Of a DNA stretch of 64,000 bases, positions 1-8,309 are shown piece by piece (position 1 is the first letter of the stretch; each line of letters begins with the position of its first letter). The DNA lies in NCBI RefSeq assembly GCF_003946505.1, contig NZ_RHON01000002.1, positions 310,001 to 374,000 of the forward strand. The letters run 5' to 3'. Made by a program: the position numbers and the translations under genes. The stretch comes from Companilactobacillus mishanensis (GTDB taxonomy: Bacteria; Bacillota; Bacilli; Lactobacillales; Lactobacillaceae). Under the pieces are notes generated by a model that had not been told where the DNA came from, did not search any database, and was given only the letters and a program-made list of their open reading frames with translations.

Positions 1-1
1 T

Positions 2-2437
2 TTAAAGTTAGCCAAGCTAGCTCATGAAGAAACTGACCGTGGTGTTACTGAAGATAAGGTCATCAAAAATATGTTTGCGACTGAAGAGATTTGGCATTCA
101 ATCAAGCGTGACAAGACAGTTGGTATCATTGAAGATGACAAAGAACACCGCTTGATCAAAGTCGCAGAACCACTGGGAGTTTTAGCTGGTGTAACACCTG
201 TTACTAATCCAACATCAACTACTCTTTTCAAATCATTGATAGCTGTTAAAACACGTAATCCAATTATTTTTGGTTTCCATCCTCAAGCACAAAATTGTTC
301 AGTTGCTGCCGCAAAAGTAATGAGAGATGCAGCAATTGCAGCCGGTGCACCTGATGGAATTATTCAATGGATCAAAAAACCAAGTTTGGAAGCAACTTCA
401 TATTTGATCAATCATGATGGAGTCGCAAGTGTTCTTGCTACTGGTGGTCCCGGAATGGTCAAAGCAGCCTACTCAACAGGTAAACCTGCACTTGGTGTTG
501 GACCTGGTAATGGACCTGCATATATCGAAAAAACAGCCAATATCCGTCGTGCCGTAAATGATATCGTTCTCTCAAAGACATTTGATAACGGAATGGTATG
601 TGCTTCAGAAAACAGTGCCATCGTAGATAAAGATATTTACGCAGAAGTTAAAAAAGAAATGGAAAAGAACAAAGTTTACTTTATCAAAAAGAGTGAACAT
701 AAGGCATTAGCAGATGCAATGTTTACACCAACTGGTGGTGTTAAAGGACCAATTGCTGGTGCTTCAGCTTTAAAAATTGCTAAATTAGCTGGAATCAAGA
801 TTCCAGAAGATACCAAAGTAATCGGTGTAGAGATTTCAGAAGTTGGTTCAAAAGAGCCATTATCTGGAGAAAAACTTTCACCAGTTATCTCAGTTTATAA
901 ATCAAAGGATCACGCTGAAGCCTTAAAATTAGCAGATGCATTATTACATTATGGTGGTCTTGGACATACTGCTTCAATTCATACCATGGATGAAAAGTTA
1001 GCCACAGAATATGGTGTGAAGATGTTAGCATCTAGAGTTTTGGTCAACACACCATCAGCAATCGGTGGTATCGGAAATCTTTATAATGAAATGATTCCTT
1101 CACTTACTTTAGGAACAGGTTCATGGGGTAAGAATTCAATTTCTCACAACGTATCGTCATTCGATCTACTTAACATCAAAACGATTGCCAGACGGAGAAA
1201 TAACATGCAATGGATCAAACAACCTAAAGTATACTTTGAAAAGACTTCAGTACGTTACTTGGAAGACATGGAAGGTATCCACAGAGCATTCATCGTCTGT
1301 GATCCAGTGATGGTTCAATTTGGATATATCGATACGATCTTGGATGAATTAAAACGTAGAAAACATGAAGTTGAATATTCACTATTTTCTGATGTAGAAG
1401 CAGTTACATCAACAGATATGGTCCAACGTGGAGTTACTCAAATGAATATCTTCAAGCCTGATACAATCATCTCACTTGGTGGTGGATCTACAATGGATGC
1501 CGCTAAAGATATGTGGTTATTCTACGAACATCCAGATGTTGACTTATTCGGAGCTGAGCAAGGATTCATCGATATCAGAAAACGTACTTACAAGTTCCCT
1601 AAGCCAGAAAAAGCTCAATTCGTTGCTATTCCAACAACCTTTGGAACTGGTGGAGAAGTAACACCATTCTCAACAATTACAGATTCTAAGACACAAGTTA
1701 AATATCCAATTGCAGATTATGCTTTGACACCTGATGTAGCAATTATTGATTCACAATTCATTGAATCAATGCCAAAGAATATCGTTGCCATCGCTGGATT
1801 AGAAGTATTGAACAACGCAGTTGAGTCCTTCGTTTCAAATATGGCTTCTGATTACACCAGACCATATGCAATGCAGGCTTTCAAACTTGTCGTTGATAAT
1901 TTACAAAAAGCCTACAATGGCGATGTCGATGCAATGGGTGAATTGCACAATGCTTCAACGTTAGCAGGGATGTCATTCGGAAATGCCTTTGCAGGTGTTG
2001 GACATTCACTAGCTGATGTCTTGAACAACGAGTTTGGCGTATCACATGGATTAGGAGTCATCATTTCATTGCCACAGGTTATTAGGTATAACTTTAAGCA
2101 ACCAACAAAAATCGCTATGTGGCCAAAATATGAGCATTTCAGAGCCGATGAAGATTACGCGCAAATCGCTAGATACATCGGATTACAAGGAACTACAAAT
2201 GAAGAATTAAAAGAAGCCTTGATTGCTAAAATTGTTGAATTAGCACATTCCGTTGGGGTTAAATTAAGTCTTAAAGATAACGGGATCGATAAAAAACAAT
2301 TTGATGCAAAACTTGAAGACTTATCAGAATTAGCATTCGCAGATCAATTCTCCTTCGCTAATCCAAAAGAACCATTGATTGCAGAATTGAAACAAATCCT
2401 GATCGATGAGTATTCTGGAAAAGGGATCGAGAAGTAA
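2..2437 (+). CDS. adhE: Bifunctional acetaldehyde-CoA/alcohol dehydrogenase, 5' truncated by window edge
   Basis: The frame is open from base 2, so the gene starts upstream of the window; 811 residues are present against roughly 870-900 for the family. The N-terminal half is a CoA-acylating aldehyde dehydrogenase with the catalytic cysteine in FDNGMVCASENS. The C-terminal half is an iron-dependent alcohol dehydrogenase with the nucleotide motif GGGSTMDAAKD and metal-ligand histidines in GVGHSLAD and FGVSHGLG. It reduces acetyl-CoA to ethanol with two NADH, regenerating NAD+ in heterofermentative metabolism. An internal ATG at base 71 is not the real start, because conserved sequence continues upstream of it. 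A hairpin terminator follows immediately, so the gene is probably transcribed alone. Confidence 0.96.
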   Translation, partial: LKLAKLAHEETDRGVTEDKVIKNMFATEEIWHSIKRDKTVGIIEDDKEHRLIKVAEPLGVLAGVTPVTNPTSTTLFKSLIAVKTRNPIIFGFHPQAQNCSVAAAKVMRDAAIAAGAPDGIIQWIKKPSLEATSYLINHDGVASVLATGGPGMVKAAYSTGKPALGVGPGNGPAYIEKTANIRRAVNDIVLSKTFDNGMVCASENSAIVDKDIYAEVKKEMEKNKVYFIKKSEHKALADAMFTPTGGVKGPIAGASALKIAKLAGIKIPEDTKVIGVEISEVGSKEPLSGEKLSPVISVYKSKDHAEALKLADALLHYGGLGHTASIHTMDEKLATEYGVKMLASRVLVNTPSAIGGIGNLYNEMIPSLTLGTGSWGKNSISHNVSSFDLLNIKTIARRRNNMQWIKQPKVYFEKTSVRYLEDMEGIHRAFIVCDPVMVQFGYIDTILDELKRRKHEVEYSLFSDVEAVTSTDMVQRGVTQMNIFKPDTIISLGGGSTMDAAKDMWLFYEHPDVDLFGAEQGFIDIRKRTYKFPKPEKAQFVAIPTTFGTGGEVTPFSTITDSKTQVKYPIADYALTPDVAIIDSQFIESMPKNIVAIAGLEVLNNAVESFVSNMASDYTRPYAMQAFKLVVDNLQKAYNGDVDAMGELHNASTLAGMSFGNAFAGVGHSLADVLNNEFGVSHGLGVIISLPQVIRYNFKQPTKIAMWPKYEHFRADEDYAQIARYIGLQGTTNEELKEALIAKIVELAHSVGVKLSLKDNGIDKKQFDAKLEDLSELAFADQFSFANPKEPLIAELKQILIDEYSGKGIEK

Positions 2438-2452
2438 AAATATATTATGTAA

Positions 2453-2495
2453 AAAAAGTGTCCTTTGAGAATTGTTCTCAGAGGACACTTTTTGT
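2453..2495. terminator. Bidirectional intrinsic terminator between adhE and marR
   Basis: An inverted repeat built on AAAAAGTGTCCT and its complement AGGACACTTTTT, with an inner TGAGAA/TTCTCA, gives a long stem with A- and T-runs on both sides. It can stop both convergent genes. Confidence 0.9.
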
Positions 2496-3014
2496 TTATA
2501 GAAACCAATCACGAACCGTGTCGGTGACTGTTTTGTGGAATTTACTGAACCAAGTAGGATTGGTAGCTTTTATCTGTTCATATAAGTTGGCATTGATTTT
2601 GGTGAATAACGCTGAAAGCTGATCAAGTTCTTCATCAGTGAGAGATTTTATATAATCGGGAATTTCAGCCGTAGCAGTTTGCGCGTTTTCTCTACCTGAA
2701 TCAGTTATCTTAATAATCACAACTCGTTTGTCTTGTTGAGATTTTTCCTTAGTGACGAAACCTTTTTTGACCAGTTTACCGACAAATTCGGCCGTGGATT
2801 GGGCGGTTAAATTTAATCTGTCAGCCAATTCTTTTTGGGAAAGTCCATCTTCTTGTGAAAGGGCTAATAGGATTTTACCTTGACCCTTGAATAATGGTTG
2901 ATTGTCATCGTAGTCGGAATGTCCTAATCGAGTGGCATCTTCAGCAATATGACGAACCATATTGAATTCAATGAGTTTACTTGTTGCATTTTTTTGTTTA
3001 GTTATATTTGGCAT
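2496..3014 (-). CDS. MarR-family transcriptional regulator
   Basis: This 172-residue winged-helix protein has the MarR DNA-binding pattern (QKELADRLNLTAQSTAEFV followed by a wing around KGFVTKEKSQQDKRVV). The ATG at 3014 is preferred over an in-frame TTG at 3029, because GGAGG lies eight bases upstream of the ATG and the TTG would overlap it. It is divergent from a two-gene ABC exporter. The 138-base intergenic region carries two palindromes that overlap or adjoin the exporter promoter, so it probably represses the exporter, and possibly itself, until a drug-like ligand binds. The ligand cannot be read from the sequence. Confidence 0.9.
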   Translation of the reverse strand: MPNITKQKNATSKLIEFNMVRHIAEDATRLGHSDYDDNQPLFKGQGKILLALSQEDGLSQKELADRLNLTAQSTAEFVGKLVKKGFVTKEKSQQDKRVVIIKITDSGRENAQTATAEIPDYIKSLTDEELDQLSALFTKINANLYEQIKATNPTWFSKFHKTVTDTVRDWFL

Positions 3015-3061
3015 GAGATCAGCCTCCAAGAATCATTATACTGATTGTTTTGAAAAAATAA

Positions 3062-3126
3062 AGACAGGGTACTTGATTAATTAATCAGGTGCCCTTATAA
3101 TCGAAACTAATCAGGTAGCCTGATTA
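3062..3126 (+). promoter_or_regulatory. Exporter promoter embedded in two MarR-type operators
   Basis: The -35 box TTGATT (3073-3078) and -10 box TATAAT (3096-3101) are 17 bases apart. A near-perfect 28-base palindrome centred on TTGATTAATTAATCA covers the -35 region and spacer. A second perfect palindrome, TAATCAGG-TAG-CCTGATTA (3108-3126), lies at the expected transcription start. Both share the half-site TAATCAGG. The arrangement suggests repression by the divergent MarR protein. Confidence 0.75.
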
Positions 3127-3152
3127 AAAATTATGAGTAAGAGGCAATACTT

Positions 3153-4088
3153 ATGACAAATGAAAATGCAATTGAAATAAAAAACTTAACTAAGAAGTTC
3201 GGTGATAATATCGCCGTCAATGATATTTCTTTCGATGTAAAACCTGGTGAAGTATTTGGCCTGTTAGGTCCTAATGGTGCCGGTAAAACGACTACTTTAA
3301 GAATGATAACCACATTGTTAAAACAGGATTCAGGGACTATCAAAATCTTTGGGCATGACACAGCCAAAGAAGGTAAGGACGCCAGATCGATGTTTGGTTT
3401 GACTGGTCAATACGCATCTGTTGACGAAGATATCACTGCCAGAGAGAATTTGATGATTTTTTCCAGGCTGAATGGATTGACCAGAGCACAATCAAAGCAA
3501 CGTACCGAAGAACTATTAAGTGAATTTTCATTAGAGAATTCTGCCGATAAGAATTTGAAAGACTTCTCAGGAGGTATGAGACGCAGACTTGATTTGGCAG
3601 TCAGTTTGATAACGAGACCAGCATTAATATTCTTGGACGAGCCAACTACCGGGCTTGATCCACGGACCAGATTACAAATGTGGGAAACCATTCGTCAACT
3701 TGTAAAACAAGGTTCAACAATTATTTTAACTACACAATATTTGGATGAAGCTGATCAATTGGCAGATAGGATTGCTGTTATCGATCATGGGAAACTTGTA
3801 AAAATTGGAACACCTGAAGAACTGAAACAATGCGTTGGTGGTACTAAGTTGAAATTCGTTGTCGATGATGATGGAAAAATCCAGGAAGTAGAAAATATGT
3901 TGAATAAACAATTTTCTTTGAACCCTAAAGTCACTGATAACAAAGTTGATTTGATTTTAAATAAAAAGAATCAATTAGTTGCCGTTTTAAATGCTTTGGA
4001 TGAGGACAATATTTCAACCAGTCATCTAGTCGTTGAAGAGCCGTCTTTAGATGATGTCTTCATGAGTTTAACAGTTGGTAAAAATTAA
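3153..4088 (+). CDS. DrrA-type ABC transporter ATP-binding protein
   Basis: This 311-residue ATPase carries Walker A GPNGAGKTT, the ABC signature FSGGMRRRLDLA and Walker B LIFLDEPTTGLD. A C-terminal extension of about 90 residues (VVEEPSLDDVFMSLT) is typical of daunorubicin-resistance DrrA proteins. It should energise export through the ABC2-type permease encoded 18 bases downstream. AGAGG precedes the start. The promoter is under MarR-type operators, fitting an inducible drug or toxic-compound exporter. The substrate is unknown. Confidence 0.9.
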   Translation: MTNENAIEIKNLTKKFGDNIAVNDISFDVKPGEVFGLLGPNGAGKTTTLRMITTLLKQDSGTIKIFGHDTAKEGKDARSMFGLTGQYASVDEDITARENLMIFSRLNGLTRAQSKQRTEELLSEFSLENSADKNLKDFSGGMRRRLDLAVSLITRPALIFLDEPTTGLDPRTRLQMWETIRQLVKQGSTIILTTQYLDEADQLADRIAVIDHGKLVKIGTPEELKQCVGGTKLKFVVDDDGKIQEVENMLNKQFSLNPKVTDNKVDLILNKKNQLVAVLNALDEDNISTSHLVVEEPSLDDVFMSLTVGKN

Positions 4089-4106
4089 TTAGTAGGAGAA
4101 AGAAAA

Positions 4107-4883
4107 ATGGACGTACAAAAACACAGTGGAAACATCATAATGAATACAAGTACCATGGCTTACCGCAATTTATTGAAGACGATTCATGATCCCGACAGAC
4201 TCATGGACGTAATCATTCAACCAGTTTTGTTTATGATCATGTTTGGTTACCTATTTGGTGGAGCAATTTCAGGAAGTGTCAAAGCATACTTACCAACCAT
4301 CGTACCCGGAATATTGATGCAAGCAATGTTGTCGGCAGCATCAGGCTCAGGTTCACAAATTAGAGAAGATTTAGATTCAGGTATTTACGATAGATTCAAA
4401 TCATTACCAATGGCTCACATTGCACCATTAGCTGGACAACTTTTTGCTGATATTTTACGATTAGTGATTGCTGCAACAGCCTCGTTAGCAACTGGATACT
4501 TAATAGGTTGGAGACCAGAAACAGGTTTTGGTAGCGTTCTAGTTTGTGCGTTATTAGCAGTATTTACAGGTTGGTCAATGTCATGGATCTTCGCATTATT
4601 AGGCCTACTATCAAAAAGCGCATCGACCGTACAAAGTTTTTCATTAATGATTATGTTAGTTTTGACCTTCGTATCAAATGCATTTATTCCCATTCATTCA
4701 TTAAATAGCGTAATGAGATTCTTGGCATACATGAATCCAATCACTTACGTCATTACAGCAATCCGTCAGATATTAGCGACCGGAACATTGACACACGAAG
4801 CTTTACTTGTATTGTTATTTGGATTATTAGTAGTTGTGATTTTCGCTCCATTGACTGTTTTGGCATATAACCACAACAATTAA
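4107..4883 (+). CDS. ABC2-type exporter permease (DrrB-like)
   Basis: This 258-residue integral membrane protein has about six hydrophobic segments and the ABC2 layout: a cytoplasmic N-terminus, then segments beginning at VIIQPVLFMIMFGYLF. The motif MNPITYVITAIRQIL near the C-terminus is typical of DrrB/NodJ-like permeases. TAGGAG precedes the ATG. It forms an exporter with the ATPase just upstream. Confidence 0.88.
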   Translation: MDVQKHSGNIIMNTSTMAYRNLLKTIHDPDRLMDVIIQPVLFMIMFGYLFGGAISGSVKAYLPTIVPGILMQAMLSAASGSGSQIREDLDSGIYDRFKSLPMAHIAPLAGQLFADILRLVIAATASLATGYLIGWRPETGFGSVLVCALLAVFTGWSMSWIFALLGLLSKSASTVQSFSLMIMLVLTFVSNAFIPIHSLNSVMRFLAYMNPITYVITAIRQILATGTLTHEALLVLLFGLLVVVIFAPLTVLAYNHNN

Positions 4884-4928
4884 TTTCAAAAGTTTTTGAT
4901 TGGTCATGAGGAAAAGCGTGCCATAATT

Positions 4929-4958
4929 TTGTTAAAATTTTAAGCATTTTGTTATGAT
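4929..4958 (+). promoter_or_regulatory. Probable promoter of the aldo/keto reductase gene
   Basis: TTGTTA (4929-4934) and TATGAT (4953-4958) are separated by 18 bases, about 30 bases upstream of the start codon. No operator-like dyad was seen. Confidence 0.5.
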
Positions 4959-4989
4959 TAATGAGTAAACTTTTGAGAGGGAGTACAAT

Positions 4990-5850
4990 ATGACAAATTT
5001 GAACAGTTTAACTGATACATACAAGCTTAGTAATGGTGTCGAAATTCCTATCGTAGGATTCGGTACATGGCAAACTCCAGATGGAGAAGTTGCCAAGGAA
5101 AGTGTTAAATCAGCCATTGAAGCTGGATATCATCACATTGATACTGCTGCCGCATATGGTAACGAAGATAGCGTTGGTGAAGGAATCAAAGCATCAGGTA
5201 TCAAACGTGATGACTTGTTCTTAACAACCAAGCTTTGGAACGATGATCATGGCTATGAATCAACTAAGAAAGCCATGGATAAGTCATTGTCAGAATTAGG
5301 TGTAGATTATGTTGATCTATATTTGATCCACTGGCCAAATCCAGTTAAGTTCCGTGACAACTGGAAAGAAGTTAATGCCGAAACTTGGCGTGCGATGGAA
5401 GAGTTGTTAAAAGAAGGAAAGACACGAGCAATCGGTATTTCAAACTTCAGACAACACCACATGGATGAAATTTTGAAGACAGCCACAGTCGCACCAATGG
5501 TCAACCAAATCTTCTTGAATCCTAGTGATTTACAACCAGATGTTGTTGCATATAACAATGAACACGGGATGTTGAGTGAGGCATATAGCCCACTTGGCAC
5601 AGGTAAAATTTTCCAAGTCCCAGAATTGAAAGATATGGCTGCTAAGTATGGCAAGTCTGTTGCTCAACTAGTATTACGTTGGTCATTACAACATGGCTTC
5701 TTACCACTTCCAAAGTCAGTTCACGCCGACAGAATTAAAGAAAATACGGATATTTTTGATTTCGAAGTTTCTGATGCAGATATGAAGGTTATTGATGGAC
5801 TTCATGGATTGGCTGGAGTTGCAACGGATCCCGATACTACTGATTTTTAA
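4990..5850 (+). CDS. Aldo/keto reductase (2,5-diketogluconate reductase type)
   Basis: This 286-residue (beta/alpha)8 oxidoreductase shows the AKR catalytic tetrad: Asp and Tyr in HIDTAAAYGNE, Lys in FLTTKLWND and His in DLYLIHWPNP. The conserved AIGISNF and the NADPH-binding region LPLPKSVHADRIKEN are also present. It reduces aldehydes, ketones or keto-sugars with NADPH in the cytosol; the exact substrate is not predictable. GAGAGGGAG precedes the ATG. A structured repeat element begins six bases after the stop codon. Confidence 0.92.
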   Translation: MTNLNSLTDTYKLSNGVEIPIVGFGTWQTPDGEVAKESVKSAIEAGYHHIDTAAAYGNEDSVGEGIKASGIKRDDLFLTTKLWNDDHGYESTKKAMDKSLSELGVDYVDLYLIHWPNPVKFRDNWKEVNAETWRAMEELLKEGKTRAIGISNFRQHHMDEILKTATVAPMVNQIFLNPSDLQPDVVAYNNEHGMLSEAYSPLGTGKIFQVPELKDMAAKYGKSVAQLVLRWSLQHGFLPLPKSVHADRIKENTDIFDFEVSDADMKVIDGLHGLAGVATDPDTTDF

Positions 5851-5856
5851 TAGTTT

Positions 5857-6022
5857 TTGACTGCCGTCTGGAGGTTACGTACTGCGGGGGCGGAACGCCA
5901 TGGGTTGAAAAGGTAGCCAAAACGCGGTCTACTTTTACAACCTGTATCTAACCTCGGCCCATGCCGAGCTAAGATACATTTCACGGCTGGCTCCCCGCAG
6001 TACTCCACCTCCAGACTAGATA
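5857..6022 (+). repeat. Structured palindromic element, copy A
   Basis: The outer stem pairs GTCTGGAGGT (5866-5875) with ACCTCCAGAC (6007-6016), then TACTGCGGGG (5880-5889) with CCCCGCAGTA (5993-6002). Inside are two hairpin arms: arm 1 at 5903-5942, with apex AGCC-AAAACGC-GGTCT leaving one bulged T, and arm 2 at 5943-5978, TGTATCT...AGATACA with an inner CTCGG/CCGAG. The result is a three-way junction. It starts six bases after the aldo/keto reductase stop codon and has no T-run. Copy B (7241-7407) is an inverted relative with the same outer stem. Confidence 0.85.
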
Positions 6023-6118
6023 GTGGTCCAATTTTGTTAATGTAGTAACTGAAACTCCACATTTTTTATTTATGGAGAGGTTACTATTCTTATTTCTTAA
6101 ATATTTAAAAACAAGTTA
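6023..6118. other. Remainder of the 359-base gap before the ATPase gene
   Basis: Copy A fills 5857-6022. A hairpin built on AGTAAC/GTTACT with inner CTCCA/TGGAG spans about 6043-6085. Nothing coding was seen. Confidence 0.4.
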
Positions 6119-6162
6119 GCGAATCTAACTCATTTAATTTATGAGCTGGGTTCGTTTTTTTT
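6119..6162 (+). terminator. Intrinsic terminator or attenuator upstream of the ATPase gene
   Basis: GAATCTAACTCAT (6121-6133) pairs with ATGAGCTGGGTTC (6141-6153), counting G-T pairs, and is followed by eight Ts. It lies 48 bases before the ATPase start, with TATGAT (6176-6181) between. It either stops read-through from upstream or attenuates the ATPase transcript. Confidence 0.65.
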
Positions 6163-6209
6163 GGAACACATTTGGTATGATTAAAACAACTATTGTTGGG
6201 GGTGACTTG

Positions 6210-7088
6210 ATGATTTATTTAGAAGATTTTACTTTGCCTGATGAAGATAGGGAATGGAATTTTTTTCGGTTCCTTAAAAGTCGAGCATCCTCTGATTATT
6301 ATCCGTTTCAAATTTTTCCCAACAAGGAAATCAATCATTTTGAATTTGAACCTGTCACGATAATTTATGGTGATAACGGATCTGGTAAATCTACTTTGTT
6401 GAATATTATTGCTGAGAAACTTCGTTTGCAACGTGGGACTTTATACAATCGTGCCCGCTTTTTTGAAAATTATTTAGGGATGTGTTCGTATACCGCACAT
6501 AAATTGTTACCTGAGAATTCTTCAATGATTACCAGTGATGAAATTTTTAATTACATGTTGAATTTACGTGCTTTGAATCAAGGAATTGATAATCGCCGAG
6601 AAGAAATTTTTGAAGATTATCTGGATCATAAATATGGTGACTTCAAATTTCGAAGTTTAGATGATTATGATGAATTAAAGAAGACCATCGAAATGAGAAG
6701 AAAAACTCAATCAAGATATGCACGCGAACACCTCCAGAAAAATGTAACTGAAAGATCAAATGGAGAAAGCGCAATGCATTTCTTCGCGGAAAGAATTAAA
6801 GAAAATCAACTCTATCTATTAGATGAACCAGAAAATTCCTTATCACCAGCAAAACAACAAGAACTAGTAAAATTTATAAATGATAGTGCAAGATTCTTCA
6901 AATGTCAGTTCATAATTGCCACACATTCACCATTTCTATTATCATTAGATTACGCAAAAATCTACGATTTAGATTCCGTGCCAGTTAAAATAAAGAAGTG
7001 GTATGAATTACCTGAAGTAAAAGTGTACGCAGAATTTTTCGAGAAGAATCGGGACAAATTTAAGAAAAATGATGGCGACTATGAATAG
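6210..7088 (+). CDS. Stand-alone ABC/SMC-type AAA ATPase
   Basis: This 292-residue protein has Walker A YGDNGSGKST, an ABC-signature-like SNGES, a Walker B LYLLDEPENSLSP with catalytic Glu, and the His switch IIATHSPFLLSL. It lacks membrane segments, a permease partner and a long coiled coil, so it resembles RecF/Rad50-like soluble ATPases (AAA_21/AAA_23 groups) rather than a transporter subunit. The start at 6210 follows GGGGGTG; an upstream in-frame ATG at 6141 lies inside the terminator hairpin. The gene is bracketed by inverted copies A and B of the structured repeat. Function unknown; a DNA-repair or defence role is only a guess. Confidence 0.8.
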   Translation: MIYLEDFTLPDEDREWNFFRFLKSRASSDYYPFQIFPNKEINHFEFEPVTIIYGDNGSGKSTLLNIIAEKLRLQRGTLYNRARFFENYLGMCSYTAHKLLPENSSMITSDEIFNYMLNLRALNQGIDNRREEIFEDYLDHKYGDFKFRSLDDYDELKKTIEMRRKTQSRYAREHLQKNVTERSNGESAMHFFAERIKENQLYLLDEPENSLSPAKQQELVKFINDSARFFKCQFIIATHSPFLLSLDYAKIYDLDSVPVKIKKWYELPEVKVYAEFFEKNRDKFKKNDGDYE

Positions 7089-7104
7089 TAGATAATAAAA
7101 TGCA

Positions 7105-7157
7105 GAAAAAAAGGCTCAATTCATTGTATTTTCAATACTTTGAATTGAACCTTTTTT
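7105..7157 (+). terminator. Intrinsic terminator after the ATPase gene
   Basis: AAGGcTCAATTCA and its complement TGAATTGAaCCTT, with inner GTATT/AATAC, form a long stem followed by a T-run. Confidence 0.88.
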
Positions 7158-7213
7158 GTGTGTATTAATGAATTCACTTCTATTAAGAAGGAGCAGATAC
7201 CTAACGAAGCCAA

Positions 7214-7247
7214 ACTAGATTGGAAATTTATTTTTCACCAATCTAGT
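7214..7247. repeat. Perfect 10-bp inverted repeat bordering copy B
   Basis: ACTAGATTGG (7214-7223) and CCAATCTAGT (7238-7247) are perfect complements around an AT-rich 14-base loop. The right arm merges into the end of repeat copy B. Copy A has a related but imperfect TAGATAGTGG in the same position. Confidence 0.7.
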
Positions 7248-7407
7248 CTGGAGGTGGAGTACAGCGGGGTAAAACGCCGTGAGATTCTTCTTATGAAGGC
7301 GAATAGCCTGAATTAGAAGAAGGCAAGCAAATGAGACCGTACTGAGGCTCATTGGCTTGCCCATGGCGTGACGACCCCTCAGTACGGAACCTCCAGACGG
7401 CAGTCAA
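7241..7407 (-). repeat. Structured palindromic element, copy B (inverted relative to A)
   Basis: Read on the minus strand, it begins TTGACTGCCGTCTGGAGGTT like copy A and shares the ACGCCATGGG block and the right end CTCCACCTCCAGACTAGAT. The outer stem is 7246-7255 with 7389-7398. Both internal arms (7285-7321 and 7322-7361) differ from copy A in sequence yet pair fully, and arm 1 keeps the apex AGCC-TCAGTAC-GGTCT with the bulged T. On the minus strand it starts nine bases after the GDPD stop codon. Confidence 0.85.
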
Positions 7408-7416
7408 CGACAAACA

Positions 7417-8283
7417 CTATTTCCAATCGTCAACCAAATGCTTCGTTTCCTTGGTATTATTAGTAAACAAACTATCTGTCTTTTCAACCTTAACAGCATT
7501 ATAAGTATCGTTGTAAGTATTAATAGTCCATAAATCAGAAAGCATACCACGCTTGTTGATTGCCTTCATAATAGCAGGAGTAGCTTGCTCAGCATCAAGT
7601 GATAAGAACTTGATGTACTTAGGAGCACCTTTAATTTCTTGAAGATATTGATCCTCGCCACTAGCTTCCATTAACCATAAGAATGGAACATCTTTTTGTT
7701 TCTTGAAGCTGTGCATCAATTCGATACCATTAACATCAGTATCTTGGACGATAACGTTGTTGTTCATCTTTGATTTATCTAATTGTGTAGCAAGTGCTTT
7801 TTCAGTATCAGTATTGTCACCATCATTCTTCTTAGCTTCAATGATGTAATGAACGTTTTTCTTATAGTGATCGAAAACATTCTTTAGTTGGTGAATTGGT
7901 TCACCGTTTCTTAATTTAACTTTATCTAATTGCTTTGAAGTAGAAGTGGAAACGTTGATGTCGTGTCCAGTTGTACGTTTCAAATTATCGTCATGAGTTA
8001 CGTAAAGTTTTCCATCTTTACTTAGCCAAACATCTTGTTCGATAAATTGGCTACCATCTTTGATTGCATGGTCATAACCAGCAAAACTATGTTCGGGACT
8101 ATTATATGGACTACCACGATGTGAAAAAATGATCGGGTGTTTTGGTGAAGCTTTCTTGATTTCTTTTTCCACAGAAACCATGTTTTTAGCCTTAGCTGCT
8201 GCAGAAGCGTTATTTGTCGTGATTCCGATACTAAATAATGCCAATGCGGTAGAAACAATAGCTAATTTTGCATTAATTTTCAT
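7417..8283 (-). CDS. Secreted glycerophosphodiester phosphodiesterase
   Basis: This 288-residue protein begins with a Sec signal peptide (MKINAKLAIVSTALALFSIG, cleavage probably after NNASA). The GDPD barrel follows, with catalytic IIFSHRGSPYNSPEHS, the metal-binding acidic pair in FIEQDVWLSKDG, and the second catalytic His in YVTHDD. The family hydrolyses glycerophosphodiesters to glycerol-3-phosphate and an alcohol; outside the cell, deacylated lipids or teichoic-acid fragments are likely substrates. AGGGGAG precedes the ATG. Confidence 0.92.
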   Translation of the reverse strand: MKINAKLAIVSTALALFSIGITTNNASAAAKAKNMVSVEKEIKKASPKHPIIFSHRGSPYNSPEHSFAGYDHAIKDGSQFIEQDVWLSKDGKLYVTHDDNLKRTTGHDINVSTSTSKQLDKVKLRNGEPIHQLKNVFDHYKKNVHYIIEAKKNDGDNTDTEKALATQLDKSKMNNNVIVQDTDVNGIELMHSFKKQKDVPFLWLMEASGEDQYLQEIKGAPKYIKFLSLDAEQATPAIMKAINKRGMLSDLWTINTYNDTYNAVKVEKTDSLFTNNTKETKHLVDDWK

Positions 8284-8309
8284 TGTACTCTCCCCTTAAA
8301 ACAATATTT

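Noticed and set aside
71..2437. adhE starting at the ATG at base 71
   Set aside because: The frame stays open and conserved upstream to the window edge, and the product would be much shorter than the family.
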